Positions 10,753 through 21,398 are shown, counted from the first letter of the stretch. The stretch: 64,000 nt of DNA from Pseudomonas sp. (GCF_028293835.1 NZ_JAQGNX010000127.1:1-64000), one strand, 5' to 3'. Notes: a model not told the origin generated them from the sequence alone. Made by a program: numbers and translations.

Positions 10753-12339
10753 CTAGAGATGGGCGATAGCACCCACGTTCTTTTTCAGTAGTTCTTGATA
10801 AAGCTCAGCATACGGCTCAACTGCTTGAGTCCAATTGAAAGGCGCCGCCATGGCGCGGCAGCGCATGGCATTAAGCAACTCGGGACTATTGAACACTTTG
10901 AACGCCCGATTGAGTGCCTCGGTGTAACTTTCGATGGTCGCGTCTTCAAACAAGAAGCCGGTGACGCCGTCTTCAATAGTGTCAGCCAGGCCACCGGTAT
11001 TGCGTGCCACTGGCAATGAGCCAAACCGCTGCGCATACATCTGGCTCAAGCCACAGGGTTCATAGCGCGACGGCATCAATAAGAAGTCACTGCCAGCAAA
11101 CATACGCCGGGCGTCAGTCTCGTTGAAGCCGACACGCACACTGACTTGACCGGGGAAGCGCAGGGCGAGTTCCCTCATTGACTCTTCTTCTTCCGGTTCA
11201 CCACGACCGATGATTGCGATCTGGCCGCCGAGGTTGACAATGTGTTCAGCGACACCGATGGTCAGGTCTAGGCCTTTCTGGAAGACCAACCGTGATACCA
11301 CGGCAAATAGCGGTCCCTGGGACGGCTCAAGTTCAAACAGCTCACGCACGTAGTCGGCGTTGATTTCCTTACGCTGCCATTCGTTGGGCTCAAAACGGCA
11401 AATCAAGTGCTCGTCAGTGGCTGCATCCCAACTGGCATCAATCCCGTTTGGAATCCCGCTCAACAGACCCTGCTCGGCTTTGCTCTGGAGAAAACCTTCC
11501 AGACCACAGCCGAATGTCGGGGTGGTTATCTCTTTAGCGTAAGTAGCGCTCACCGTGGTGATATGGCTCGCGTAAGCCATGCCCGCCTTGATAAAGGAGA
11601 GCTTGCCGTAGAATTCCATACCGTCGGTGCCCAATGCCTGGTCAGGAATACCCAGTTCACGGTTGCAGCCGGTACTCACCGTCCCTTGGTAAGCAAGGTT
11701 ATGGATGGTGAAAATGCTTGGCGTAGTCTGGCCGCGCCATTTCATATAGGCAGGCGCCAGTCCGGCAGGCCAGTCGTGGGCATGAACCAGTTCAGGGCAC
11801 CACTGGGTTTTAACCGAGCCCCCTGCAAAATCCGCAGCGGCAAGACCAAGGCGCGCGAAGCGAATGTGGTTGTCGGCCCAATCGCGACCATTCTTGTCGC
11901 CATACGGTGTGCCTTCGCGTTCATACAGCTCAGGACAAATCACCACATAGATAACCAGGCCGTCTTTCATGTCCATGCGACCGATCTTGCATGGAGGCAG
12001 CCCGGCATATCCGCTCAATTGACTAATAACGTGTATCGGGTTGCCGCTGTTGAGAACCTGTGGGTAGCCGGGAATCAGCACTCTGACATCGTGCAGGTGG
12101 CGCATCGCTCGCGGCAGTGCGGCAGACACATCGCCAAGACCTCCGGTTTTTACCAGGTCAGCCATTTCCGAAGTCACGAATAGAATCTTTCTTTTATTCG
12201 TCAGAGTAACCGTTGGCGAGGAAGTCGGCAGTTGCAGCAGTGGCGCGCTAGTCGAGGCGAAGATCGGCAGAGGGGTCAGCCCGCTTGCCGGCTGGTTGAA
12301 ACTCTCTCCCTTCTGGGTTTGGACAGCGCCGCTAATCAT
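10753..12339 (-). CDS. glgA: glycogen synthase
   Basis: GT5; 'KILFVTSEMADLVKTGGLGDVSAALP', 'LMPSRYEPCGLSQMYAQRFGSLPVARNTGGLADT'. Confidence 0.93.
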   Translation of the reverse strand: MISGAVQTQKGESFNQPASGLTPLPIFASTSAPLLQLPTSSPTVTLTNKRKILFVTSEMADLVKTGGLGDVSAALPRAMRHLHDVRVLIPGYPQVLNSGNPIHVISQLSGYAGLPPCKIGRMDMKDGLVIYVVICPELYEREGTPYGDKNGRDWADNHIRFARLGLAAADFAGGSVKTQWCPELVHAHDWPAGLAPAYMKWRGQTTPSIFTIHNLAYQGTVSTGCNRELGIPDQALGTDGMEFYGKLSFIKAGMAYASHITTVSATYAKEITTPTFGCGLEGFLQSKAEQGLLSGIPNGIDASWDAATDEHLICRFEPNEWQRKEINADYVRELFELEPSQGPLFAVVSRLVFQKGLDLTIGVAEHIVNLGGQIAIIGRGEPEEEESMRELALRFPGQVSVRVGFNETDARRMFAGSDFLLMPSRYEPCGLSQMYAQRFGSLPVARNTGGLADTIEDGVTGFLFEDATIESYTEALNRAFKVFNSPELLNAMRCRAMAAPFNWTQAVEPYAELYQELLKKNVGAIAHL

Positions 12340-12915
12340 CTTTCTCTCCCGTTAAATGCAGTGATTGGTGCAGCTTTGAATTTCTTGTAGGCCATATCCT
12401 ATGGCGTCCACACAAGCGCTACGCAAGAACAGTACCCATTTACCGGATGCGTTATAGCTGGACAGGGGACAGAGCCTGAACTCGGGTTATGCCAATAGCT
12501 TAGGCTCTCTTTCATGATGACCCACCGTTGTCGTAGAAAGTTTCGAATATTTTTCCAAACGGGTCTGGAGCAGGGGTCGGGGCGTAGCTGACTGCTTTAG
12601 CGAAGGATATTACAAGGCATTTTTTGTGTGGAATGCGCTTTTATGGGGCGCGCACCTTGCCTGCCGGTGCTTCAGACCGTTGGTCTGATTGTTCTACAAT
12701 GAAACAACACGACGATGAAGGGGCCAGAATAAGCTTCAACAAAATAAGCGGAAAGTCGGGTAAAAAACTGACGTGCATTTTATCGGTGCGCGGATAGTTC
12801 TAGTTGTACGGATTTGAACGGTTTTCGTGCGAGGGTTAAGGAGTGATTTATATCGGCTCAGGTACGTCAGGCGTATTGGCGATCAACAGAATATGTGGGT
12901 GTATTTGTATAATAA

Positions 12916-12940
12916 AAGGCCCACCAAGTGGGTGGGCCTT
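12916..12940 (-). terminator. Rho-independent terminator downstream of cptA-like gene
   Basis: AAGGCCCACC-AAGT-GGGTGGGCCTT hairpin; T-rich tract on minus strand. Confidence 0.8.
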
Positions 12941-12946
12941 AAGCGC

Positions 12947-14704
12947 TTACTGGGCGACTACCTTCGCTACAGGGGGCGGGGGTGTGTTGCCGCGCATCAG
13001 ACTGAAGTCAGTCAGGCCTTTCTGTGCGTAGGGGTCACCTATCAAGCGTGGGCGTTCTTTGAAGTCAAAACCCACCAGGCTCTTGGTACTGTCCAACTGA
13101 TCAAAGCTCAAGCCCGCCAACTGCGCCCAGGTGTGGATCAGCGACGAACTGCTGAATGGCCGGCTCTTGATAGCGGAGAAGTCCCAGTTGTGGGTTTGGC
13201 GCCACTTCGGTGAGGCATACAGCATGAAGGGGATCGTATACATCGGTACGGTCGGGGCGGCCTCATTGCGGCCAAGCACATTGTATTTAGGGCCGTCATA
13301 GACGTCTTCGCCGTGGTCGGACAGGTACATCAAGAATCCGTTTGGGTCGGACTTGGCGTAGCTTTTAATCAGGCTAGACACCACGAAATCGTTATACAAG
13401 ACTGCGTTGTCATAGGTGTTGTAGATCGGCACCTGGTCATCAGTGAGTGCCGCTGGCACGCCCGTCCGGTCGGTAAACTTGTCGAACGACTCGGGGTAGC
13501 GGTACTGGTAGCTCATATGGGTGCCCAGCAAATGGACGACGATGAATTTGCGCGGCGCCGGATCGTCAAGAACCTTGTTAAACGGTTCGATGACATCGCC
13601 ATCGTACTGGCGCGCATTTTGGTTGCGGTTGTTGTTGAGGTAGACCTGCTCGTCGGTCTGTTCAGAGAACGTCGTGAGCATGGTGTTGCGCTTGGTCATG
13701 GTCTGCTGGTTGGTGATCCAGTAGGTCTTGTAACCGGCTTGCTTCATGACGCTAACGATCGACGGCGTTTTCAGGTAAAGGTCCGGGTCCTGTTCGTTGG
13801 CGAAGGTCAGCACCTGTTGCAGCGCTTCAATGGTGTAAGGCCGTGGGGTAATGACGTTATCAAATACCTGCAACTGGTCTTTCAGCGCGTCCAGGTTGGG
13901 CGTGGTCTCGCGGGGATAACCGTAGAGGCTCATGCGCTGGCGGTTGGTTGATTCGCCGATCACCAGCACCATGGTCGCTGGAAGATTGGCCTGTTGGTCC
14001 TTCAAGTTCGTCAGCGGCGGGATCTCGCTGCTGCTTTTAAGCATGCCTTGCATGCTGTTCAGCTGTTGGCCGTAACGGTGGTAAGCCACCAGCATTTGCC
14101 ATGGCACCGCGGGCTCGACGCGAGTTTCAAAGCTTTCGAACGCTCCTGCCATGTCACCGTGCCGGTCTATCTGCTTGTAGAACGGCAGCACGATAAGCAT
14201 GAACACGATGAACGCTGACGCGATCCAGGCCCTGCGGCGCGGCATTAGCACCGGGCGCAAGCGAGTCCAGAGGAATATCGCGAAAGCGGTGTGGGCCAGG
14301 AATGCCAGCAACATCCACCAGGCGAAATACTGGGTGATGTATTCGCCGGCTTCCGAGACGTTGGACTCGAACATGATAAAGATGACGCTTTGCGAGAACT
14401 CTTGCTGGTAGATGAAGAAGTAACCCAGGCTCGCCAGCGAACATAACCACAGCACGACGCCGATGACAGCAGCCATGACGCGGGTTTTAGAAGGGATCAA
14501 CAACATTGGCACAAGCCACAGCGCGCTCATGACGAACGCCTGGCGGAAACCGGCAAAGCCTGAAGTCCCGGTCACTTGGATAAGCAGCTGGGTGATGCCG
14601 GAAAAATACCAAAAGAACACAAAGAGCCAGCACAGCCCGGCCCAGTCAAAACCTTTCGGGGACGTCTTACCCCGTTTGAAAATCGCCATCAAGCGCTCCA
14701 GCAC
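12947..14704 (-). CDS. cptA: phosphoethanolamine transferase, CptA-like (sulfatase fold)
   Basis: N-terminal TM helices, 'VIGESTNRQRMSLYGYPRETTPNLD', 'YLSDHGEDVYDGP'. Confidence 0.85.
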   Translation of the reverse strand: MLERLMAIFKRGKTSPKGFDWAGLCWLFVFFWYFSGITQLLIQVTGTSGFAGFRQAFVMSALWLVPMLLIPSKTRVMAAVIGVVLWLCSLASLGYFFIYQQEFSQSVIFIMFESNVSEAGEYITQYFAWWMLLAFLAHTAFAIFLWTRLRPVLMPRRRAWIASAFIVFMLIVLPFYKQIDRHGDMAGAFESFETRVEPAVPWQMLVAYHRYGQQLNSMQGMLKSSSEIPPLTNLKDQQANLPATMVLVIGESTNRQRMSLYGYPRETTPNLDALKDQLQVFDNVITPRPYTIEALQQVLTFANEQDPDLYLKTPSIVSVMKQAGYKTYWITNQQTMTKRNTMLTTFSEQTDEQVYLNNNRNQNARQYDGDVIEPFNKVLDDPAPRKFIVVHLLGTHMSYQYRYPESFDKFTDRTGVPAALTDDQVPIYNTYDNAVLYNDFVVSSLIKSYAKSDPNGFLMYLSDHGEDVYDGPKYNVLGRNEAAPTVPMYTIPFMLYASPKWRQTHNWDFSAIKSRPFSSSSLIHTWAQLAGLSFDQLDSTKSLVGFDFKERPRLIGDPYAQKGLTDFSLMRGNTPPPPVAKVVAQ

Positions 14705-14949
14705 ATAAACCCGTGAGAATCCGGCGGCAAAAAGCCAGGCCGACTATCTCTTCACCCGAGAGCCGGGCCGTTTGAAAAGGGCGAGAAGTATAGCCGAGAG
14801 GACGTGAAGAAATCACATCAAGTGACGGGCGAGGGGAAAGGGGGCGGAACGTTAGTCAGTGTATCTGGTCCGAAGCAACAGTCTCGGCGCACAATGGCGC
14901 ATGGGAAGGGGGCTCGAAGAAGACCTGCGAGCCGCCCGGACCGGTTAGC

Positions 14950-15126
14950 TCACTGACGCAGTGGGGGAATTGACTCAAGCGGCAGGGACGTTTGGAGCAT
15001 GAGTGTTAGATGAGCAATTTTTTGCTGCAACTGTGCGTTTTCGTCCTTGAGCTGCCGCAACTCGTCACGGCGAATGCTCACGAACAGCGTTTGGGGTGGG
15101 AGTGCTGCCAGTAGGGTGGTGACCAT
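14950..15126 (-). CDS. small coiled-coil hypothetical protein (58 aa)
   Basis: manually read ORF MVTTLLAALPPQTLFVSIRRDELRQLKDENAQLQQKIAHLTLMLQTSLPLESIPPLRQ; heptad-like pattern; absent from ORF track because below 60 aa. Confidence 0.5.
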   Translation of the reverse strand: MVTTLLAALPPQTLFVSIRRDELRQLKDENAQLQQKIAHLTLMLQTSLPLESIPPLRQ

Positions 15127-15441
15127 TGCTTGCCTCGAAAAAAAGACGTGTATCGGCTCAGCGTCAGGCGTTTCGAGATTTTCAGGCTTCGTTGAAGCAT
15201 GACTTTTCGTTTAGCCTACTGAGCTATCGGCGCGATTCTGGTTTCTTTTATACAAAATTGGAACTTTTTTATTTTAAATTGTCGCGAACGTTGCTTGATC
15301 GCGAAAACAGATTGAATCAGGCAGGCTCACCTATGCCCCCTGCCTATGGCAAACCTGGTCCGAACGCTCTGGACTACCCTTTTTGTACTGCTGGGCTATA
15401 AGGTGAGGCATCCCTTTCTTCGTATTCAGGAGCACACCCAC

Positions 15442-16419
15442 ATGCAACTCGGGATTATTGGTTTGGGCCGTATGGGCGGCAACATCGCGCGACGGTTGAT
15501 GCTTGATGGCCATACCACGGTTGTGTATGACCGCGATGAGAGCTCCCGCGCCGCGCTCGCTAAAGAAGGCTCGACGGCCGTTGTGGACCTGGCGGCGTTG
15601 GTTGCCGGACTGGATAAACCCCGCGCAGTGTGGGTCATGCTTCCTGCGGGCGCGCCTACTGAAGACACGATCAATACCCTAAGCGAGTTGCTTGAGCCCG
15701 GCGACGTGATCATCGACGGCGGCAACAGCTTTTATAAAGACGATATTCGTCGCGCCCAGGCCCTGACGCAGCAGCAACTGCACTACGTTGATGTCGGCAC
15801 ATCGGGCGGCGTCTGGGGCCTGGAGCGCGGTTACTGCATGATGATCGGGGGTGATGCCGAGGTGGTTCAACGCCTTGATCCGCTGTTCAACACCCTGGCT
15901 CCCGGTTACGGATCGGTAGAGCGGACCAAAGACCGTAACGCGGCCGATGATCGTGCTGAACGTGGGTATATCCATGCCGGTCCCGCTGGGGCGGGGCATT
16001 TCGTGAAGATGATCCACAACGGCATTGAATACGGAATGATGCAGGCGTTCGCCGAGGGCTTCGACATCCTCAAGATGAAAAACTCGGAAAACTTGCCGCC
16101 AGAAGAGCGCTTTGATCTCAATGTCGCTGATATCGCTGAAGTCTGGCGCCGGGGCAGTGTGGTTTCTTCCTGGTTGCTTGACCTGACTGCCGACGCTTTG
16201 GCGATTGACCCGCAGCTCAGTGCCTACTCCGGCAAAGTGGCGGACAGCGGTGAAGGCCGCTGGACCATTGATGCCGCCATGGAGCAATCGGTGCCGGTGC
16301 CGGTGCTGTCCAGCGCACTTTTTGCACGGTTTCGCTCACGCCAGGACAGCACCTACGGCGACAAAATGCTGTCGGCCATGCGCTTTGGCTTCGGCGGTCA
16401 CAAAGAGGGGCCAAAATAA
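15442..16419 (+). CDS. gnd: 6-phosphogluconate dehydrogenase, short decarboxylating type
   Basis: '[24 protein letters not shown]', '[21 protein letters not shown]'; start set at MQLGIIG. Confidence 0.92.
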   Translation: MQLGIIGLGRMGGNIARRLMLDGHTTVVYDRDESSRAALAKEGSTAVVDLAALVAGLDKPRAVWVMLPAGAPTEDTINTLSELLEPGDVIIDGGNSFYKDDIRRAQALTQQQLHYVDVGTSGGVWGLERGYCMMIGGDAEVVQRLDPLFNTLAPGYGSVERTKDRNAADDRAERGYIHAGPAGAGHFVKMIHNGIEYGMMQAFAEGFDILKMKNSENLPPEERFDLNVADIAEVWRRGSVVSSWLLDLTADALAIDPQLSAYSGKVADSGEGRWTIDAAMEQSVPVPVLSSALFARFRSRQDSTYGDKMLSAMRFGFGGHKEGPK

Positions 16420-17948
16420 TGGGTCTGTCGCGCACGAAAACCAGGCAAGAACCGAAAGTTGCACCGCCGACCACGCTGTTTCTATTCGGTGCCCACGGTG
16501 ATTTGGTCAAGCGGCTGCTGATGCCCGCGCTGTATAACCTGAGCCGTGATGGATTGATTGGCAACGGCATACACATCGTGGGCGTCGACCATAACGCCAT
16601 TAGCGATGCCGATTTCGCTAAAAAGCTTGAGGACTTTATCCGCCAGGAAGCCGCCAGCAAGGTCGCCGAAGGTGGGGCAGAGCCGCTGGACCCGGAATTG
16701 TGGGACCAACTCGCCAGCCGTATCAGTTATGTCCAGGGTGATTTCCTCGACGACTCCACCTACCGCGACATCGGCGAAAAAATCAAAGCAACCGGCACTG
16801 GCAACGCGGTGTTTTACCTTGCCACTGCTCCACGCTTTTTCAGCGAAGTCGCCAAGCGTCTGGGTTCATCGGGCCTGTTGCTGGAAACCGATGACTACTT
16901 CCGTCGCGTGGTGATTGAAAAGCCGTTCGGTTCCGATTTGCCTAGCGCAGTGGCCCTCAATGCCTGCTTGCTCAAAGTCATGGCGGAAAAGCAGATTTAC
17001 CGGATCGACCATTACCTGGGCAAAGAGACCGTACAGAATATTTTGGTCAGCCGTTTTTCCAACGGCCTGTTCGAATCGTTCTGGAATAATCATTACATCG
17101 ATCACATTCAAATCACGGCAGCGGAAACCGTAGGCGTTGAGACCCGTGGCAGCTTTTACGAGCACACAGGTGCACTGCGTGACATGGTGCCCAACCACTT
17201 GTTCCAACTGCTGGCGATGGTTGCGATGGAGCCACCTGCGGCATTTGGCGCTGATGCGGTACGCGGTGAGAAAGCCAAGGTCATCGGTGCCATTCGCCCG
17301 TGGACCGAGGAAGAAGCCTTGGCCAACTCGGTGCGCGGCCAATACGCTGAAAGCACGATTGGCGACAAAAGTGTCGCCGGTTATCGGGAAGAGGCCAATG
17401 TGGCGCCGGACAGCACCACTGAAACCTTCGTCGCGCTGAAAGTGATGATCGACAACTGGCGTTGGGTGGGGGTGCCGTTCTATTTGCGCACGGGCAAGCG
17501 CATGAGCACTCGTGACACCGAAATTGCGATTTGCTTCAAACCCGCGCCTTATGCTCAGTTTCGCGACACGGAAGTGGATCAACTCAAGCCGAATTACTTG
17601 AAAATTCAGATTCAGCCTAACGAGGGCATGTGGTTTGACCTGCAGGCCAAGCGCCCAGGTCCGACCCTGGACATGGAAAACATTGAGCTGGGGTTCGCCT
17701 ATAAGGACTTCTTCGAGATGCAACCGTCGACAGGTTACGAAACCCTGATTTACGACTGCCTGACCGGCGACCAGACCTTGTTTCAGCGGGCAGACAACAT
17801 CGAAAATGGTTGGCGGGCCGTGCAACCGTTCCTGGATGCCTGGGCTAAACACGCCCAGGTCGAACAGTACAAGGCCGGTGAAGATGGCCCGACGGCTGCC
17901 GACGAACTTCTGCAACGTGACGGTCGCGAATGGCGCAGCATTAAATGA
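16419..17948 (+). CDS. zwf: glucose-6-phosphate 1-dehydrogenase
   Basis: 'RIDHYLGKETVQNILVSRFSNGLFE' signature; coupled to gnd (TAATG). Confidence 0.93.
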   Translation: MGLSRTKTRQEPKVAPPTTLFLFGAHGDLVKRLLMPALYNLSRDGLIGNGIHIVGVDHNAISDADFAKKLEDFIRQEAASKVAEGGAEPLDPELWDQLASRISYVQGDFLDDSTYRDIGEKIKATGTGNAVFYLATAPRFFSEVAKRLGSSGLLLETDDYFRRVVIEKPFGSDLPSAVALNACLLKVMAEKQIYRIDHYLGKETVQNILVSRFSNGLFESFWNNHYIDHIQITAAETVGVETRGSFYEHTGALRDMVPNHLFQLLAMVAMEPPAAFGADAVRGEKAKVIGAIRPWTEEEALANSVRGQYAESTIGDKSVAGYREEANVAPDSTTETFVALKVMIDNWRWVGVPFYLRTGKRMSTRDTEIAICFKPAPYAQFRDTEVDQLKPNYLKIQIQPNEGMWFDLQAKRPGPTLDMENIELGFAYKDFFEMQPSTGYETLIYDCLTGDQTLFQRADNIENGWRAVQPFLDAWAKHAQVEQYKAGEDGPTAADELLQRDGREWRSIK

Positions 17949-18772
17949 GCGATCCAGCGCAGCCCCTCATCCAGTTCTTGTTATCGGACATCGATGGCAC
18001 ATTGTTGCGTCCTGACCACAGCTTGAGTCAGGCCAACATTGACGCCATTGGTGAATTACGTGCCGCAGGTATTCGTTTCACTCTAGCCAGCAGTCGCCCG
18101 CCGAGGGCCATGCTTCAGCAGATCGAAGCCTTGGGCATCGATCTGCCGACGGTGGCGTTCAATGGTGGTCTGATTACCCATCCAGACGGTCGTGTGTTGT
18201 CTGCCCACCGGATTCCCCGGGCGGCGGCCGAGGACGCGCTGGCCATGTTCACCGGCAGGGACTGTTCGGTCTGGGTGTTTGCTGATGACCAGTGGCTTTT
18301 GCGCGATTTGAATGGAGCGTACGTCGACCATGAGCGCAAGACGCTGGGTTACGATCCGGTGCTGGTCGGCAGTTTCGATCCGTACCTGGATCGAATCGAC
18401 AAAATCGTTGCAGCCAGCGCTGACCATCAATTGCTCAAGGATCTTGAAGCACAGCTCAATCCGCAGATTATCGGATTGGCGTTGGCGTCCCGGTCGCAGG
18501 TGTACTACCTGGACGTTAACGCGGTGGCGGCCAACAAAGGTAATGCCTTGACCGTCCTGGCTGAATTTCTTGGCGTCCCGCTCGCGCACACCGCTGCCAT
18601 TGGTGACGGCAGCAACGATGTGGCAATGTTTCGTGTGGCCGGCTTGTCCATTGCCATGGGGCAGGGTGAGGAAAGTGTTCGCAGCCAGGCAGACCATGTC
18701 ACTGGCAGCAATCTGGAAGACGGCGTAGCGACGGCGATCAAACGCTACATTTTGCCGGGCCGGCTAAGCTGA
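17945..18772 (+). CDS. Cof-type HAD-IIB family hydrolase
   Basis: 'LLSDIDGTLLRPDH', 'AIGDGSNDVAMFRVAGLSIAMGQG'; ATGA overlap with zwf stop. Confidence 0.9.
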   Translation: MSDPAQPLIQFLLSDIDGTLLRPDHSLSQANIDAIGELRAAGIRFTLASSRPPRAMLQQIEALGIDLPTVAFNGGLITHPDGRVLSAHRIPRAAAEDALAMFTGRDCSVWVFADDQWLLRDLNGAYVDHERKTLGYDPVLVGSFDPYLDRIDKIVAASADHQLLKDLEAQLNPQIIGLALASRSQVYYLDVNAVAANKGNALTVLAEFLGVPLAHTAAIGDGSNDVAMFRVAGLSIAMGQGEESVRSQADHVTGSNLEDGVATAIKRYILPGRLS

Positions 18773-18869
18773 CAACGGTCTGGCGGAGGCGACATTACAT
18801 TACCCTGCGGGTCTCCTGGAGCGGGGGCCCGTTCGGAAATCGTTTACTGACATTTTCGGATAACTGCCC

Positions 18870-20693
18870 ATGGCCGCACTGATTGAAGACTACGCATTGC
18901 TCGGCAACTGCAAGACTGCCGCGCTGGTCGCCAAGGACGGTTCACTGGATTGGCTGTGTTTCCCCCGATTTGACGCTCCCGCCTGCTTCGCAGCATTGTT
19001 GGGTGAAGCCGATAACGGCCGCTGGAAAATCAGCCCGACCGATCCCGTCATCACCACCGAAAGACGTTACCGTGACGGCACGTTGATCCTGGAAACGGTG
19101 TTCGAGACCGACACCGGTCGCGCCATGCTCATCGACTTCATGCCCACCGAGACGTCCAGTAGCGTGGTGAGGATCGTCGTCGGACTGGAGGGTCGCGTTG
19201 AGTTCGACATGGACTTGGCGATTCGATTCGATTACGGCAGCAGCGTGCCGTGGGTCGAGATGAAAGATGAACACACCCTGACTGCCGTCGCCGGGCCGGA
19301 GATGCTGATCCTGCATACGCCTGTCCATTTGCACGCCCTGGATCACCACACCGGCAGTCACTTTCTGGTCGAGACCGGCCAGCGCAAAGTCTTCGTCCTT
19401 AGCCATCAGGCGTCGAATCATCCGGTGCACTCCGGGATCGATGGCGAGTTGGCACTGAAAAAAACCGAACATTTCTGGCTGAAATTTTCTGATCGCTGTC
19501 CGGAAGTCGGGCAGTGGTCCGCTCAAGTCAAGCGTTCGCTCATTACCCTCAAGGCGCTGACCTATGAACCGACCGGGGGCATCGTTGCGGCGGTGACCAC
19601 ATCGTTGCCGGAGCAGCTGGGTGGCGAGCGTAACTGGGACTACCGGTTTTGCTGGCTACGTGATGCAACCATGACGCTGCTGGCCTTTATGAACCTTGGC
19701 TATTACGAAGAGGCCGAAGCCTGGCGTGGCTGGTTGCTACGGTCGGTGGCGGGCAACCCGGAACAAATCCAGATCATGTACGGCCTTGGCGGAGAGCGGC
19801 GGTTGCCAGAATACGAACTGCCTTGGCTCAGCGGTTATGAACATTCCAGGCCGGTGCGCATCGGCAATGCGGCGGCGACGCAAATGCAGTTAGATGTCTT
19901 CGGCGAAGTTGCCGATGCCATGGCTCAGGCTGCTAAAGGTGGGCTGCCAAGGCCGCCACGCAGTGCAGCGATCATCAAGGTGATCATGCCGTTTCTGGAG
20001 AAGGTCTGGCACTTGCCGGACAAAGGTATCTGGGAGATGCGTTCCGATCCGCAGCACTTTACCCACTCGAAGGTCATGGCCTGGGTCTCTTTTGACCGCA
20101 ACGCGTACTTTGCCGAACAGTCAGCGAAAACCGACGAGGACCGGGCTCTGGCGATCCATTACCGGGCCATTGCCAACGAAATACATGCCGACGTCTGTCT
20201 CAATGGTTTCGATGCTCAGTTGGGCAGTTTTGTCCAGACCTATGGTTCCCAATCATTGGATGCGAGCCTGCTACAGATCGCGTTGACCGGCTTTTTGCCA
20301 GCCGACGATCTACGGGTAGTCGGCACGGTGCAAGCCATCGAGAACGCCCTGATGCAAGAGGGATTATTGCTGCGTTACGACGCAGACCGGACGGTGGATG
20401 GGGTCGCGGGTCACGAGGGTACGTTCCTCGTGTGTTCGTTCTGGCTGGCCGATGTTTATGTGCTGATGGGACGTTGGGCCGATGCTGAGGCACTATTTGA
20501 GCGCTTAAGCGGGTTGTGCAATGACGTCGGGCTGCTCGCTGAGCAATATGACCCGCGGGAGAAGCGCATGCTGGGTAACTTCCCGCAGGCGTTCAGCCAC
20601 ATTGGCATCATCAATACCGCATTGAATCTGCACCGATCTGCCTGTCCCGCCGTGGCGAGAGCCAGTGGTCATAGCGAGCCGTTAGCGAGCTGA
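18870..20693 (+). CDS. glycoside hydrolase family 15 protein (glucoamylase/trehalase-like)
   Basis: 'IEDYALLGNCKTAALVAKDGSLDWLCFPRFDAPACFAALLG', 'NWDYRFCWLRDATMTL'. Confidence 0.88.
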   Translation: MAALIEDYALLGNCKTAALVAKDGSLDWLCFPRFDAPACFAALLGEADNGRWKISPTDPVITTERRYRDGTLILETVFETDTGRAMLIDFMPTETSSSVVRIVVGLEGRVEFDMDLAIRFDYGSSVPWVEMKDEHTLTAVAGPEMLILHTPVHLHALDHHTGSHFLVETGQRKVFVLSHQASNHPVHSGIDGELALKKTEHFWLKFSDRCPEVGQWSAQVKRSLITLKALTYEPTGGIVAAVTTSLPEQLGGERNWDYRFCWLRDATMTLLAFMNLGYYEEAEAWRGWLLRSVAGNPEQIQIMYGLGGERRLPEYELPWLSGYEHSRPVRIGNAAATQMQLDVFGEVADAMAQAAKGGLPRPPRSAAIIKVIMPFLEKVWHLPDKGIWEMRSDPQHFTHSKVMAWVSFDRNAYFAEQSAKTDEDRALAIHYRAIANEIHADVCLNGFDAQLGSFVQTYGSQSLDASLLQIALTGFLPADDLRVVGTVQAIENALMQEGLLLRYDADRTVDGVAGHEGTFLVCSFWLADVYVLMGRWADAEALFERLSGLCNDVGLLAEQYDPREKRMLGNFPQAFSHIGIINTALNLHRSACPAVARASGHSEPLAS

Positions 20694-20717
20694 ATCCACT
20701 GTTGGGGCTATTTCGGG

Positions 20718-21398
20718 TTATTGGGCTTTACGAAACGTAACGTTAATTCGCTGTTCACCCAGCAACGGGTGTTCAGCGTGCTTGATCGGTAGCACGCCAT
20801 GGTAGCGCAGGCGGTCTTCGCCACCCCAGACAACTACGTCACCATGAAACAACGCAACGCGTTGGGTTTTGTCGCTGCGCTCCATGCCCCCAAACAGGAA
20901 AATTGCGGGAATCCCCAGTGATACCGAGACCACCGGCCATTCATAGCCGTGCTCATTTTTATCTTGATGCAACGACATCTTTGCCCCAGGGACATACCGA
21001 TTGATCAGGCAGGCGTCCGGGGTAAAGCCTGGAAAGCCGCTTTCGGCTGCTGCGGTTTGCGCCAGTTTCAGCAAGACGTCAGGCAGCGCCGGCCATGGCG
21101 CATCGGTTTCAGGATCAATTCGAGTGTAGCGATAGCCACTGCGGTCAGTGACCCAGCCCACGCGGCCACAGTTGCTCAGCGCCACCGACATGGTAAATCC
21201 GCCAGGCGTCATCATGTGCCTGAAAGGGGATTGTTCAAGCACCTGCTGCAAAGCAGGCAGCACTTGCTCGATCAGCGGTAGCGCAAAACCTCGTAGTACA
21301 AAAGCGCGTGGGCCGATTTGCTCGGTGCGCGGCGCTTGTACTGCCTCGTCGGCGAACATGTCCAGGGTGGTGGGTTCTGAACCCATGCGCCTAAGCAT
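20718..21398 (-). CDS. alkB: alkylated DNA repair dioxygenase AlkB
   Basis: 'MSLHQDKNEHGYEWPVVSVSLGIPAIFLFGG' HxD iron-binding motif. Confidence 0.92.
   Translation of the reverse strand: MLRRMGSEPTTLDMFADEAVQAPRTEQIGPRAFVLRGFALPLIEQVLPALQQVLEQSPFRHMMTPGGFTMSVALSNCGRVGWVTDRSGYRYTRIDPETDAPWPALPDVLLKLAQTAAAESGFPGFTPDACLINRYVPGAKMSLHQDKNEHGYEWPVVSVSLGIPAIFLFGGMERSDKTQRVALFHGDVVVWGGEDRLRYHGVLPIKHAEHPLLGEQRINVTFRKAQ

Noticed and set aside
13313-13951. 212-aa plus-strand ORF antisense to the cptA-like gene
   Set aside because: Shadow ORF; no RBS or domain evidence
16866-17915. 349-aa minus-strand ORF antisense to zwf
   Set aside because: Long open frame explained by codon bias of zwf; no domain motifs
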